A stretch of 64,000 nucleotides of DNA, taken from contig FLMG01002723.1 in assembly GCA_900088475.1 (NCBI GenBank), positions 1 to 64,000 of the forward strand, in the 5' to 3' direction. Made by a program: the position numbers and the translations under genes. This document shows, piece by piece, positions 48,372 to 59,087 of this stretch. The DNA comes from Hyphochytrium catenoides. Lineage: Eukaryota; Sar; Hyphochytriomycetes; Hyphochytriales; Hyphochytriaceae. The notes below the pieces were generated by a model. That model was not told the origin of the DNA and did no database searches. It was given only the letters and a program-made list of their open reading frames with translations. The first letter of the stretch is position 1. The number at the start of each line of letters is the position of its first letter.

Positions 48372-51300
48372 GGTGATGGTTTCGTCTGGGTTAGACTGCT
48401 TGAGACGAGCTGAGGTTACAGAAGAAAGCTTTCGAATGGTTGGGTTTCCCACACGCTGGTTGCGCTGTCCCAAGATATTCAACCTTATGCGTTATTCTTA
48501 GAGAGCAAGTGTCTGGATCATGGCAATTGAGAGAATGAGCAGAGAAGGTTTGGTCCTCCTCTCCTGCGTTCTCGATCCACTGCCTAGGTAGAGACAGGGG
48601 AGACGGCGCAGGTGCCTCTTTGACCAGGAACATGGGAAGATGCATCCATCATCACGTCAGCTCCATCGAACCTCGATATTCATACTAATCCCTGCTGTAG
48701 CAGTGCCGCAAAGACCAGTTGGACACCTTTCTTCTTCTTCTTACCCTTCCATGGGTCCCTTCTTCCCCCAGATCATCTCAAGATCTTATGTCCTATAGAA
48801 CCCCTGACAATAATATGCCTGTCTTTGTCATCTCCTGCTAGCGTTTCTTCCTCCCCCTTCATAAAGATGTCCTGTGTAACCAACAAGGCTCTTTCTCTGT
48901 AAGCACTGCTTGCTCTTCCTCTCTCTTCTAGGCCTCTCTCTTCCCCTTCCTTGGCCCCGCAAGAGCTCTGTACAGTATAGAGTCAAACTGTCAGACAGGC
49001 CTGACAGTCGTAAGAGTGGGTGGGCCTTTTGATAAATACAGGTAATAATCTATGAGGAACTTGGGTAGGTAGCAGCAACCTAATAAAGGTTGCGGGACAA
49101 TAAATCCAATCAAGTTCACCCTTTTAGCCTCTATTTCCCTGTACCGAATTAGTACTTTTTAGAACTGACCAGTACCCTGACAAGGCCATCAAAAGGACTT
49201 AGATCCCTGCACTCTGATTGGCCGTAAATAAATTTCTGGACGTGTTGGTGTTCTTCTTTGGCGACACCCTCTCAGCATAGTGAGTATGACAGTTCTAGAG
49301 TTTGGGGGTCTAGTTGTTCTAATTCTGTACCTCTCTTCGCATGTAATAACCCTTTTGCTGTCCAGATGCTGGGCCTCGAGCACGGGAATAATCACCATAA
49401 AGTAGAGCGAATAAGCAAGAAACGGCACCACTGTCACTTTGGCTCTCAAAAATTCACTTTCTTCCAATCAGCGCCCAGCACAACTGATCTTGATTGATCA
49501 GAAGAAACTTAGGTTCCCCGTTAGCGGCTATGTTCTGTGAAACCTAGCATTCCGATTGGCTAATAATCGTCTTAGTCGCGGGAACAGGCTGGTCAAAGCT
49601 CATCGTTTCCTCCCCAGTTTCCCTTCCTCCATTTTTTGCATCATAGTGCCTCCTAACGCTCTCGCAGAGAAAGACTGCCGTAGGAGATAGAGGTGGATAA
49701 AGTAATAGCTATGGACTAGACTGAGACAGAGACTTTACCAAGGTACCCAAACAACCAAGTTCAAACTGCCCTGTTGCTTAGTTCTTTGTCGTCATCCATG
49801 TCCAGGAGATGGAAAGTCACCTGACAACAACAGGGAAGGACAGGGACCGATAGCAGGAACCACAGGTAATAGCCGTTGCTCGGCCGCTTTCATAGAACTA
49901 CGACTCTAGAGAAGTGGGGGAGGTGAGAGAGGCGATCTGATGACGAGCTCAGTGAATGAAATGGAGAATCCTCTTTCCTTGACAAGAAATCTTCTTCAAG
50001 CTGAATGATGGTCTCCGTTCCGACCATCATCTTGAACGCATCATTAAGAATCAATCTCCAGTAATACTTCCTGCAACAGTTCATTATGAGGTGCAATTTC
50101 TGTGCTCCAGGCTCCAGACAGCACTACTTGCTAGTCAAATCATGATCCTGTTCTTCTGGTCATTATCGACCATCTAAGAACCTTGCAATCTGGGATGAGG
50201 TTCTTTTGAGGCTCTAACCCAGATGCAGAAGTGGATTGAATGGCTCTTACACTGCTCACTAAGGACTGTAGCTTCCTAGTAGTGTAACACCACAGTCGCA
50301 CGCAGGCACCAGCATCAATAAAAAAATGATAGCTCGATCGACCTCAACGTCTGACTTGCATGGTCAAGATAATGAGCATAAACCAGAGTCAAAGAAATAC
50401 GGAGACACTGGACTTATCACTTAGTTTCCTGAGCGGCCCGGGAGTAAGAGCCGTCTTAGCTCCATTAGTTGCAAGGACGCTAAATAGAGCTAACTTCTTG
50501 TGGCCTCCTGCCATTGATTCAATTGTATCCCTCCAATCCTGGATATACCTCGAGGGCTAAGATTCTGGTTTGCAGGGCTTTAGCAGAAGAAGAGAAGAGA
50601 TAGAAAATGACTGCATGACAGGAATTCTGGTGATAGAGCACATGCTGTTAAGAAGAGGTACGCCTGAGTACTCCCAATGGGATGCAAGCAGAAGATGGTG
50701 ATACCTCTGAAAGGGGGTGATCAAAGCAATGCTTTGCCAGCTAAGGAGCTCTCTTACAAATAGGGCACTGCTTGCAAACCCTTCAGCCGGTCTCTGAACG
50801 AAGTGAAACTCTATTTATTATTTGTAAGCATGCGAAGCTAGAGGAAGTAGCTAGATTCTCGTTGATGCGTCATCTTCTAAAGATGCTCTTCAACTAGTAA
50901 TTTCGGGGCTTGTGCAGGTGGCATTAGCGCCAGAAACGGTTACTACCTCTCCAAGGCGTCGTAAAGGACCGCTGATAGAAAGAAATCTGAAGAAGAGCCG
51001 AGCCATTATGGCAGATCTTTGCAATTAGACTAATCTTCCGTCGTGTTAAGAAGCATGGAGTAGGGGGAACGAAAAAACGTGTCTGAGAGTACCATCAAGG
51101 GAAGCAGTTGACTCAAAAGCGTAAGCCGCTAATAAGAGAATTTATAACCTGTTCCCCCCAACCCACCCCCAACCTATTAAGAGTCGAGAGGCAGCATCTG
51201 TAGGGATCTCCTCATAAATGATGGGAAACTGGATACACTGAGGTAGAAGAAAGGACCTTGTCAGGGAGTTGGCATAGAGAGGAGACTCTTTCTTCCTTTT

Positions 51301-52502
51301 GTGTGCAAGAATGAATCAACCTGCCTAGCTGCAGAGCTACAATTATTTGTATGTCTACATTTTATTTCTTCAAAATGCTTCTTGTATGTGCACAATGCCT
51401 GACTTTCACAATGCATGCCCTCGAAGTTCGATTCCTCATAATGCACCTGACAGGCTGTGTTGGATAAATAAGCCACTCCATCTAACTGAATGATCGAATG
51501 CTACAAAGCAAGGAGAAAGGAATGCTGACGCCGAAGTGCTTTCGAAGGTCCTGCTATTATGACCCGGCCGGCTGTTTCCTCTTCACTCTTCTTGAGCGGC
51601 TTCTGCATCAAAGAGATTGTTAGATGAATGTAGGTGTGTCTACGTCTTGTCGCATGGTGGCCATTTTTTGCACTGAACACTGCGCTTCACAAGAAATTAA
51701 CGTAACCCCATCTATCAATTGGAGCTCTTCTCCTTCGGGCGCTCAGTCTCTTTCTGTATCCAATCCTTCATCGGCAGCTCCTCACCTTTTGTCTTTCATA
51801 TTCATTATCAAATGAAGTTCCATATGATTCTTCGTTTCTTCTTCAGAAGAACAGATAATAAGGAGATGCTACTATGTCAGCAGTCGGTACTCGATAATAA
51901 TAATAGGCTTCTTGTCTTCATGATTCTATCCTTCTTCTTCCTCGTGTTCTTGTGTTCTTGTGTGTGTCCTCTTTGTTCGCTTTCTTCTGTCGTCTTCTGA
52001 TCTTCATCAACTCTCTCTTCCTCTCCGTCTCTTTGGCCTGTGTGTCCGTGTGCTTTCTTCTTCACAGAGATCAAGGGGAAAACTTGAAACACAATCAATA
52101 AAGGTAAATAACATCAGGAATCCCATCTTGACAAGTAAAAGAAGGTAAAGTTGACAATACCTTTGGGAAAAATGATTTCCAACGTCAATCTGAGCTGCTG
52201 TCGTCCTTTTTGACTGTGAAATATCATTCAGCGCCTGCTTCTCCAGATCTGGACCCATCTGCAGGATTCTGTACTTTTGAGGATGTAACTTGCAGCGCGC
52301 AGACCCACGCAGCGCCACTTCGAAGGAATGCCTCTTCCGCATTAGTTAATGGGAAATCCAATGGCTCCTTTCTGAGCACCACTTTGAAGACGTTGTGCAG
52401 AGATCAAAGGCAATTCCTCGCCATCTACTCATACTTCCTAGACCACTATTCAGCTAGAATAATAAACGACCAACGAAATTGCCTGAACTTCCTACAGGAA
52501 AC
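48372..52502. other. Gene-poor spacer of about 4 kb
   Basis: No exon could be supported. The longest frames are about 115 codons and carry no motif. A GTTCGATTCC string near 51428 looks like a tRNA B box but no cloverleaf folds around it. The last part must hold the promoter of the SPC3 gene. Confidence 0.5.
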
Positions 52503-53484
52503 ATGCATAGCATTTGGATCCGTCTCAACACGGTGGTCTTCTTTGGACTGAGCACCTTGCTCGTAATGACAGTTTCTATGGCCCTAAGGTACGTATTCGT
52601 TTACGACAGACAGTTTTTCTCAACAGGAAGAGCGAAACCTATCTAACAAGCTTTTCTCCAGCACGTACCTCCACACCCCTAGGCCAGTAATCCGTGAACT
52701 GAAGCTCAATAGTCTCAGATCCTTGTAAGCTATTTACCCTACCACTTAGATCTAGCCCTATTGCTGACAGTCCCATAGGAGGAGCCTTGGTCGCTATGAA
52801 CGAGCCAGCATGACGGTTGATGTTGATCTCGGTACCTTCTACCTCTTAGGCATCAGTGACGCCAACTCTAAGCCCTTTCTATCTGTAGACCTTGCTTCCG
52901 AATTCAACTGGAATACAAAGATTATTTTTGCCTTCATCTACGCGGAGTATCGCACCCAGCACCCCAATGTATGGAAAAGTTGAGAGACGATGATGTACCC
53001 TTCTGGTTGCTAAGCTTTGTCGCTGCAGGTGCTGAACCAAGTTGTTATCTGGGACAACATCATGCGCTCTTCTGAAGATGCGACGATCGAGTTCACGGAT
53101 CTACTGAATAAGTATGAGTTGGCTGACCCTTATGGCGACCTGCGGTAAGCAACAATACGATAGATCACCATAGTAGGGTTTATGCTGTCCCTCTTCTGTC
53201 TGCTGACGATCTTGGAACTTATTGGCCCAGTTCCCCTGTCTTTGGGCCTTCCTTAGTCCAAAGAAGTTGTGACTTATAATGAACGACGCCCAACATTGCC
53301 CTCATTGGTGCATTTTTGTAGTGGCCGGGACGTAGAGCTAAAGCTTCGCTACGAGACAATGCCCATCGCTGGCAGGCTCTTCCTTAAAGATCTGCCAACA
53401 AACCTCTCGACTACCTTCACAATGCCAACTAGATATGTCAAAGCGGATACAAGGCGCAACGCCCGGGACCGCTCAAGAGGTTGA
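52503..53484 (+). CDS. SPCS3: Signal peptidase complex subunit 3 (SPC22/23)
   Basis: A subunit of the endoplasmic reticulum signal peptidase, with one membrane anchor and a lumenal domain. Five exons. Exon 1 (ATG at 52503) encodes IWIRLNTVVFFGLSTLLVMT, the N-terminal anchor. Next come LKLNSLRSFRSLGRYERASM and VDVDLGTFYLLGISDANSKP, a strand-rich lumenal part with FNWNTKIIFAFIYAEY and NVLNQVVIWDNIM, which match the family's FDWNVKQLF... and NQVVLWDKI very well. The end is GRDVELKLRYETMPIAG with the stop at 53482-53484. About 200 residues as in the family, and splice phases agree. It converges on the Qng1-like gene, with only 85 bases between the stops. Confidence 0.92.
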
Positions 53485-53569
53485 AGACGCATCCTAGAAC
53501 CTTCCATACCGCGATACTATGATTCAATAGAACCTCGTGTCTTAGCATTGACACCCATACCATATGAGC

Positions 53570-55094
53570 TCAGTAGAACCTGGTGTCTTTGGTTGAATGT
53601 CTATGCAATGGGCGGTACTTTGGATCTTTGCCTACTTTCCAGAGATAATAGTCCAGTTGCATGGCGGTGAACTTGCCCTCGGACCTTCGCACCAGCTCCT
53701 CACAGGCTACCACTGAAGCTGCTCTCAGTTCGCTCTCCTCGTCTCCTGCCGGCAGGTCTTCGGGAGTGTCAACCTTTCGTGCCAAATCTGGGGAGAGCTG
53801 GAGGATGTCGTTAGCTCGAAGGACGCAAGGTACCACATTATCGGGAAAAATCGTCAGCTCATGGGCATCCGAGAATCCGAATGTACTAGGATCTGACTGG
53901 CGAAAACGCAAGTAGAGATCAGCTGCTAATATCTGTGCCTTTTTCAAAAAGATCACTTCTCTGCCTCTGCAAACTGCTCGGTCATCAAATGCCGGAAAAG
54001 TCTCCGCGAAAGCCTTAACCAGCGCTAAAGCAGAAGGAGAGTTTGAGTTTCCTTCTGATAGCACTTTCTGCCGCACGAAAGCAGCAAAGTCGCGATAGCC
54101 GTTGTCCCCTAGAATCTGTCCCGCCTCGTTGAGAGTCTGATGAATCATTTCTGCCAAGGGTCGCAGGGGACCCGGCTTGGACATGTAGACGCCTGGCATC
54201 ACTTGTTCATCCTTGTCAATAACGAGATCAAAATAGTTGGCAACCTGGTGGCTGGGTGGTCAGATGCTCCATTCCTGAGGTGAGGTAAGCTAAACAATCA
54301 CCTGCGCCAGAGTGATACTCCTAAGAGCTTCTGAGGTAAAATTGTTGCCAGCAAGGTACATTCCTGTCAATAGCAAGGCGAAAGAGAAGGCGAGGAAATG
54401 GATCAGTACCTGCTGAGAAAGACGGCACGATACGCTAGATGTCCCCCATCAAGCAGCTTGCGTACCAAATACGCCGTAAAGAATGGTCTCATAGGCTCCT
54501 CGACCTCCTTGGGCATGAAGCTCACGGCGAAAGCCACTGCCGAAGTTGAGCAGGTTAAGAACCGAAACGAAGTCAATTTCGGAGTCTTCATCCTGGAACT
54601 GCAAGGGAAATTTTTGACATTCTCCGCCTTCTGTCTGTATCCTGTGCAGCTCGTCCGGAGTCAGATCAGCAAGAAATTTATCTATCGCAATGGTGTTGAT
54701 GCACACGGCGCAGTCTGCCTGCTCCGAGACAGCTCTGCATGTGACTCTGCAAGAAAGATAGTTAAGTAAAAAGGAAGGTGTTATTGCAGTTGTCTGTGTA
54801 GAGTTAGGACGGAAAATGAAAGCGTACTTCACATTCTCTACCGTCGAAGGCAAGCTTCTGCTCCCTGTCGTAGTTGCAGTCATCCCTCTTGTGCGACTTT
54901 CAATGCTAGTGTTCAGAGGCCAGGCTTTGTGACGTCGGCTGAGTAATCGAGTGCAGGATCTGAAGCTCCGCTGCAAAAGCATCAGAAGCTTCGGTGACCG
55001 GCAGCCCGCAGCACCAGTTGGAGTTGGTCACAAGGCTTGAAAGAAGAAGAAAGGGTGACAAAGCTGACTGACACTGAAGGAAGTCGGCACTCAT
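53570..55094 (-). CDS. QNG1: Queuosine salvage protein of the DUF2419/Qng1 family
   Basis: The family hydrolyses queuosine 5'-phosphate to release queuine for tRNA modification. The last exon (54202-53570) matches it best: GPLRPLAEMIHQTLNEAGQI, FPAFDDRAVCRGREVIFLKK (family: FP.F.D...y.G.~v.f~K~AQIL), HELTIFPDNVVPCVLRAN, and the tail MQLDYYLWKVGKDPKYR ending HSTKDTRFY, where relatives end in DT.F(F/Y). Upstream exons on the same strand give DSEIDFVSVLNLLNFGSGFR then LHAQGGRGAYETI, the conserved start of the catalytic half, and TIAIDKFLADLTPDELHR. ATG 55094 is a plausible start: its exon joins in phase over a 48-base intron to DDCNYDREQKLAFDGRECE. First exons are less certain than the rest. Confidence 0.75.
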
Positions 55095-55265
55095 GATCTC
55101 ATGATGATCTGGGGTTCCAGTCTGTATCAAAGGAGCAACCAAAGCAAGGAATCAGAACCACTGATAGCCGTTATTACCGGCTCTACTAATATTATGACTG
55201 CCCACAACAGGTTCTAAGGCTTGGACGGACAACTGTTGATGATGATGGCCAAGATGATGGCACGA

Positions 55266-55454
55266 TTATAACTCAAGATTATTGACATCATCCTCTGCCA
55301 GCGTTGGCTCGGACTGTGAAAAGTATGCCGTTCTCACTATAAAGGCAGACACTACGTGGGCAGGAAAGTCCCCTGATGGCGCTACTTGTAAGGTCTCCAA
55401 CACCTCCATGTACTTTGAACTCGCGACAAGTTTCAGATCGTGAGCGATGGTCAT
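55266..55454 (-). CDS. Short open frame between two minus-strand genes, uncertain
   Basis: A 62-codon frame starting at ATG 55454 (MTIAHDLKLVASSKYMEVLE) and ending at TAA. It is preceded by an acceptor-like TTTAG and looks coding in composition. It could be a small gene or the last exon of an alternative form of the UBM gene, whose stop lies just upstream. No family is recognised. Confidence 0.25.
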   Translation of the reverse strand: MTIAHDLKLVASSKYMEVLETLQVAPSGDFPAHVVSAFIVRTAYFSQSEPTLAEDDVNNLEL

Positions 55455-55579
55455 CGGGACTAAAGAGAAAATATATTCATAGCAAGTAAGAGCAATGAAA
55501 GTAACCGGATTATAGAGTGTAACATTGGCTGTTAGAGCGAGAAAAGTTTGGGCGACAATTGGGGCGACTGAGGATTGAT

Positions 55580-56478
55580 CTATTGAACAAGCGGCTGCCT
55601 CTTGCCGCTTTGCCGATTTTGTTTATTAGTCTTCTTTACAAAGCTCCCTTTGTTCGTACTACCTTCAGCCGAGTTCTTGGACTGTCTTGCAATGTCGTCG
55701 AGAGACATGTTGAGTCTGTCCAGCACGTCAGGCACTGCCGACGGCTCAATTCGCTTCTCTCCCTGGTGCTTAGGACCTTTGATGAGCTTCTTGTTCTCTG
55801 CTTTGGACCGCTTCTCACCCTTTCCTTTTCCCAGGCGCTCAAAGATACTGCTGCGTCCTGTCAACTTGACTACTTTGGTCTCTCTTTGGGCTGATTCACG
55901 ATTGACCTGTGGCCGTTTCTTGCCATCGCTGCCTGATCTCCCATTTTGGTTATATTCCTGCAGAAAAGTGACAACGATGATAATTTTAGTGCATGTGTTG
56001 ATAATAGCAATGCCATGGACAGCAACTGGTCGCATGAGCATCATGAAATGGAATGGCGGAGGGAAACTGAACCACTACCACCCCGGTTGACAGAAGGCAA
56101 AGATGACCACAATGACGGAAAGTGACGGAAAGTGGGAACAGTGCCGGGACAATAATCTCGGAGCTACAATGCCGGAGCCACAGATGAGTATAGAAGTTAT
56201 GTAATATGGAATCCTTCCCCACAACTTACGTCACTGAGGCTCACAGTGTCAATCTGGTAGTGGTGAGGCCGCGGATGGTTCTTCTCGTAGACTGAAAGTG
56301 GTGAGCAGATATGAGTTCGGAAGGCAGCTAGTAAGGGTATAAGTGGCACGCACTGGCATCGTTCAGAGCCTTAAGCTCTTGAGCTGTCAGCTGCTGGCCT
56401 TGTTCTTGTTTTCTGAGAAGGAACTTGCGCACCGCTTCTGCCTTGTTACTGACAAGCTTACCGCCTGGCCAGGCGATT
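55580..56478 (-). CDS. Protein with a UAP56-binding motif, possible mRNA export factor (5' end not found)
   Basis: Three exons can be joined in phase. The first (about 56478-56355) reads GGKLVSNKAEAVRKFLLRKQ then TAQELKALNDA. The next gives YEKNHPRPHHYQIDTVSLSD. The last (about 55960-55580) is very basic: SSIFERLGKGKGEKRSKAEN, then LDRLNMSLDDIARQSKN. The LxMSLDDI string is the UAP56-binding motif seen in ALYREF/Yra1, UIF and related mRNA export adaptors, which recruit the DEAD-box protein UAP56/Sub2. I do not see an RRM, so it is not ALYREF itself. The start exon is unknown and lies upstream of 56478. Stop at 55580-55582. Confidence 0.6.
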
Positions 56479-57332
56479 CTAAGGTGGCAGCCCTAAGTTG
56501 CAGCATCGCGTGCTTTCCACGTAACAGGCCCTACCTCTTCCCTTTTGTCTCGGTTGCTTCTTTCTCCCACGAAGCCGGTTCAGTGTCCTTTAGATGGCTC
56601 AGACTAACCACTGACATTGAGAAGATGATCAGCCAGAAACTCTGAGGCCTTTCTGTGTCCCTGTTCACTTGACCAACAATTGTATATTAAAGCTCTTCGC
56701 AGAGATTAAGAGTTGGAAAGATCCTGAAATTCAAGAGAATAGGCTCCTTATTAGCGTGGGCGGGAGAAAAGAGAAGGATGAATACTGTGCAATCATTGCC
56801 CTTCATTACCCTGTTCGTACTCTCTGCAATCTCCACTCGACGTCAAAGGTCTTGCCTGTTGCCTGTTCTGTAAAAGGCTCAGCGTCACTTCACTATCAGA
56901 CACCGCTAGAGTTCTACTTGCCATGCAGAACGAGGATTGACAGTTGACGTTTGTGAGTATCAGGAATCGGGTCCTCCTACCCAACAGCTCTCCTGTACTG
57001 TAATAATAAACCCTTGCAGGACGATCGGGACCTCTTTGCCTCGTAGGGACGTTACAAATAATCATCGAGATGTCCGGAACAATTACTTCGCTTGTGAGAA
57101 AACTCCACTTCATTATTATTCATGTCTCCGCTACAGATGAAGAGGACAAAGTTCTTTACTGAGTACTCCGTACATTTTTTCAGATACAGTGCTCCTGGGG
57201 CCTAGTCAACCTTACATCCAGCCGCGACATCGCACTTTGCCTACTGGTCTAGAAGCCTGACTAGTGCGATTTGTAGGCCGCTCACTGCTGCTTCATCATC
57301 CAACATTAGCCAGTCCTTGAAGATACTCCGAA

Positions 57333-57800
57333 TTATATAACTCCTCCTTCATCAGACTTCTCGGAGGAAGAGGCGTTTTCAACCTCACCGAGGAAAACCT
57401 TGTATTGAACATAGAAACACACCACATGGGTAAATGCTAGCAGCAGGGAAGACACTGCTGCCACGTTCGTGGGTAGCTCATGACGACGCGACACTTGCTG
57501 GATTGGAGGTCGTAAGAAGGACCACCACAGATAGCAGCAGAAGACACGAGAGTCGTTGTCCAAACAATGGAGGAGGAAGAGTAGCAGAAGAGGCCGTAGT
57601 CCATGATGCCGCACAGAAGAGCAAAAGGAACCCCCTCACACAGTGGGTGGAGAGCCAGATGTCCTTTTGCTGCTGGCAAGGATTGACATCTCCCTTCAAA
57701 CACAAAATAAGAAGTAGAAGCAAAGCCTCAGCTCACCACCACCAGTCCGGCGATGAATTGTGCCGTGTATCTATAAACCCAATAGTAGGCATGAGCTGGA
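57333..57800 (-). CDS. Possible small three-span membrane protein
   Basis: On the minus strand, exons seem to join as: a start MPTIGFIDTRHNSSPDWWW near 57791; then QQKDIWLSTHCVRGFLLLFC with GQRLSCLLLLSVVVLLTTSN; and, past a short intron of about 40 bases, TVSSLLLAFTHVVCFYVQYK ending in a Ser/Glu-rich tail and stop at 57333. Three hydrophobic segments would make a small membrane protein of about 120 residues. No family is recognised and the first exon is a guess. Confidence 0.35.
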
Positions 57801-57939
57801 AGTGGCTTGGTCCACTTTTCAGGTGTACAGACAAGCCTAACTTGACGCCCCGAAGTCGGGTGACGGCACCCTAATGCTGTTGAAGAAAACCCCGGAAACG
57901 AGCCAGCAGCATTCTGGCCACCAGCAACTTTATCAGTAG

Positions 57940-58317
57940 TCAATCCTCATTGAGGGGCGACATGACGCCACTTTTCCTCGCCAAATTCTCAGTGCCCTTC
58001 AGCATAGCAGTGAGCTTTTGCATTTCAGGTGTCTCGTTAAGCTGTGGGTGTCGGTGCACGTGTGCCATTAGTAGTTTCATCTTCTCTGTGAACTCAGCAA
58101 AGGACGCTATGAGCTGCAATCTAGCATCAGTACTGGAGCCAGTTTGCCGCATCCCTGACAATCGCTGCAGGGATTTGGAAGCCCTCCGTCGAGTATGTCT
58201 TGCAGCCCGTCTGGCCTGGTTTGGCCCATCTGCAGAGGCGTCTGCACGAGGCCGCTTTCTTCTCTTCTGAGATCGTGGCTGTTCCTCAGGAAGCTGTTCC
58301 TTTCCCTCTGCAGGCAT
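57940..58317 (-). CDS. Small basic protein, hypothetical
   Basis: A 125-codon frame from ATG 58317 (MPAEGKEQLPEEQPRSQKRR) with a highly basic N-terminal half (RRAARHTRRRASKSLQRL) that looks nuclear, followed by a helical part (AEFTEKMKLLMAHVHRHPQL). Stop at 57940. Composition suggests coding, but I recognise no family and no splice partner. Confidence 0.4.
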   Translation of the reverse strand: MPAEGKEQLPEEQPRSQKRRKRPRADASADGPNQARRAARHTRRRASKSLQRLSGMRQTGSSTDARLQLIASFAEFTEKMKLLMAHVHRHPQLNETPEMQKLTAMLKGTENLARKSGVMSPLNED

Positions 58318-59087
58318 AGCAAGAGAGCTTTGGATTGACAGGAGATGGGGAGTGCGTGGCAGGCTCAACCCCGTGTCCTTGTTTAAGCTTCATCAGAGAT
58401 CCGCGATTTCAAGAATGCAAAGGCCAACGCAAGGCATCAACTCTCTGCTTTCAAGAACTTCTTAGCAAAGAGCAAAGTGACGTCAAAGTACAACCAGTCT
58501 CTTCTACAGTTAGAGTCCCATGTCCCATGTAATTATTGAAAGTACTGTAAAATAATAATAATAAAGGACCAAACCAAAGACTCAATCCTTCAAGGCTCAT
58601 CCTGTCCCTAATAGGTGAAGGTATTAGTCCATATATCCCCAATATCAGGCTTCTCATGCAGAATGTGATCTGTGTATAGTGTATCTGTATTATCCTGTAT
58701 GGGGCTGTCTGATTCGTAAAGTAAAATCGGTAAAAACCAAGGAGATTTGTAGATAAATCTGTACTGTCTTGCTGTAGAACTACAGGACAACCCAAGGTGA
58801 CGACGATGGGCGACTGCAGATTGGATACTCTCTGCCTTGCCGATAAGTTATTGCGCCTGCATCTCCATCCAGGCAGCCGCAAACGCAGCTTGTCGTAGCT
58901 TGTTCTAGTCGACCTTAAGGCTTTTGACGGCCTAGTTCCCCTCTCGGTGGCTGCAGCGAACGGATAGTGGGGCTGATGACAGTACTTCTGCAGTAAAGAG
59001 CTCTATCGGCGTGATTACGGGCCCCAGTTGGCACAGTCGCGGACGACGGCAGGCACTAGCACTGTCGCTCTTAGCTTACATAGAAAG
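58318..59087. other. Spacer upstream of the AP-1 mu gene
   Basis: No supported gene. The last part should hold the AP-1 mu promoter and, if the hypothetical basic protein is real, that of its opposite-strand neighbour. Confidence 0.4.

Noticed and set aside
49189-49467. 92-codon minus-strand frame with a hydrophobic segment
   Set aside because: Unsupported by motif or splice context, in a spacer with similar random frames.
51420-51445. tRNA B-box-like GTTCGATTCC
   Set aside because: No 5-base T stem or acceptor stem can be formed around it.
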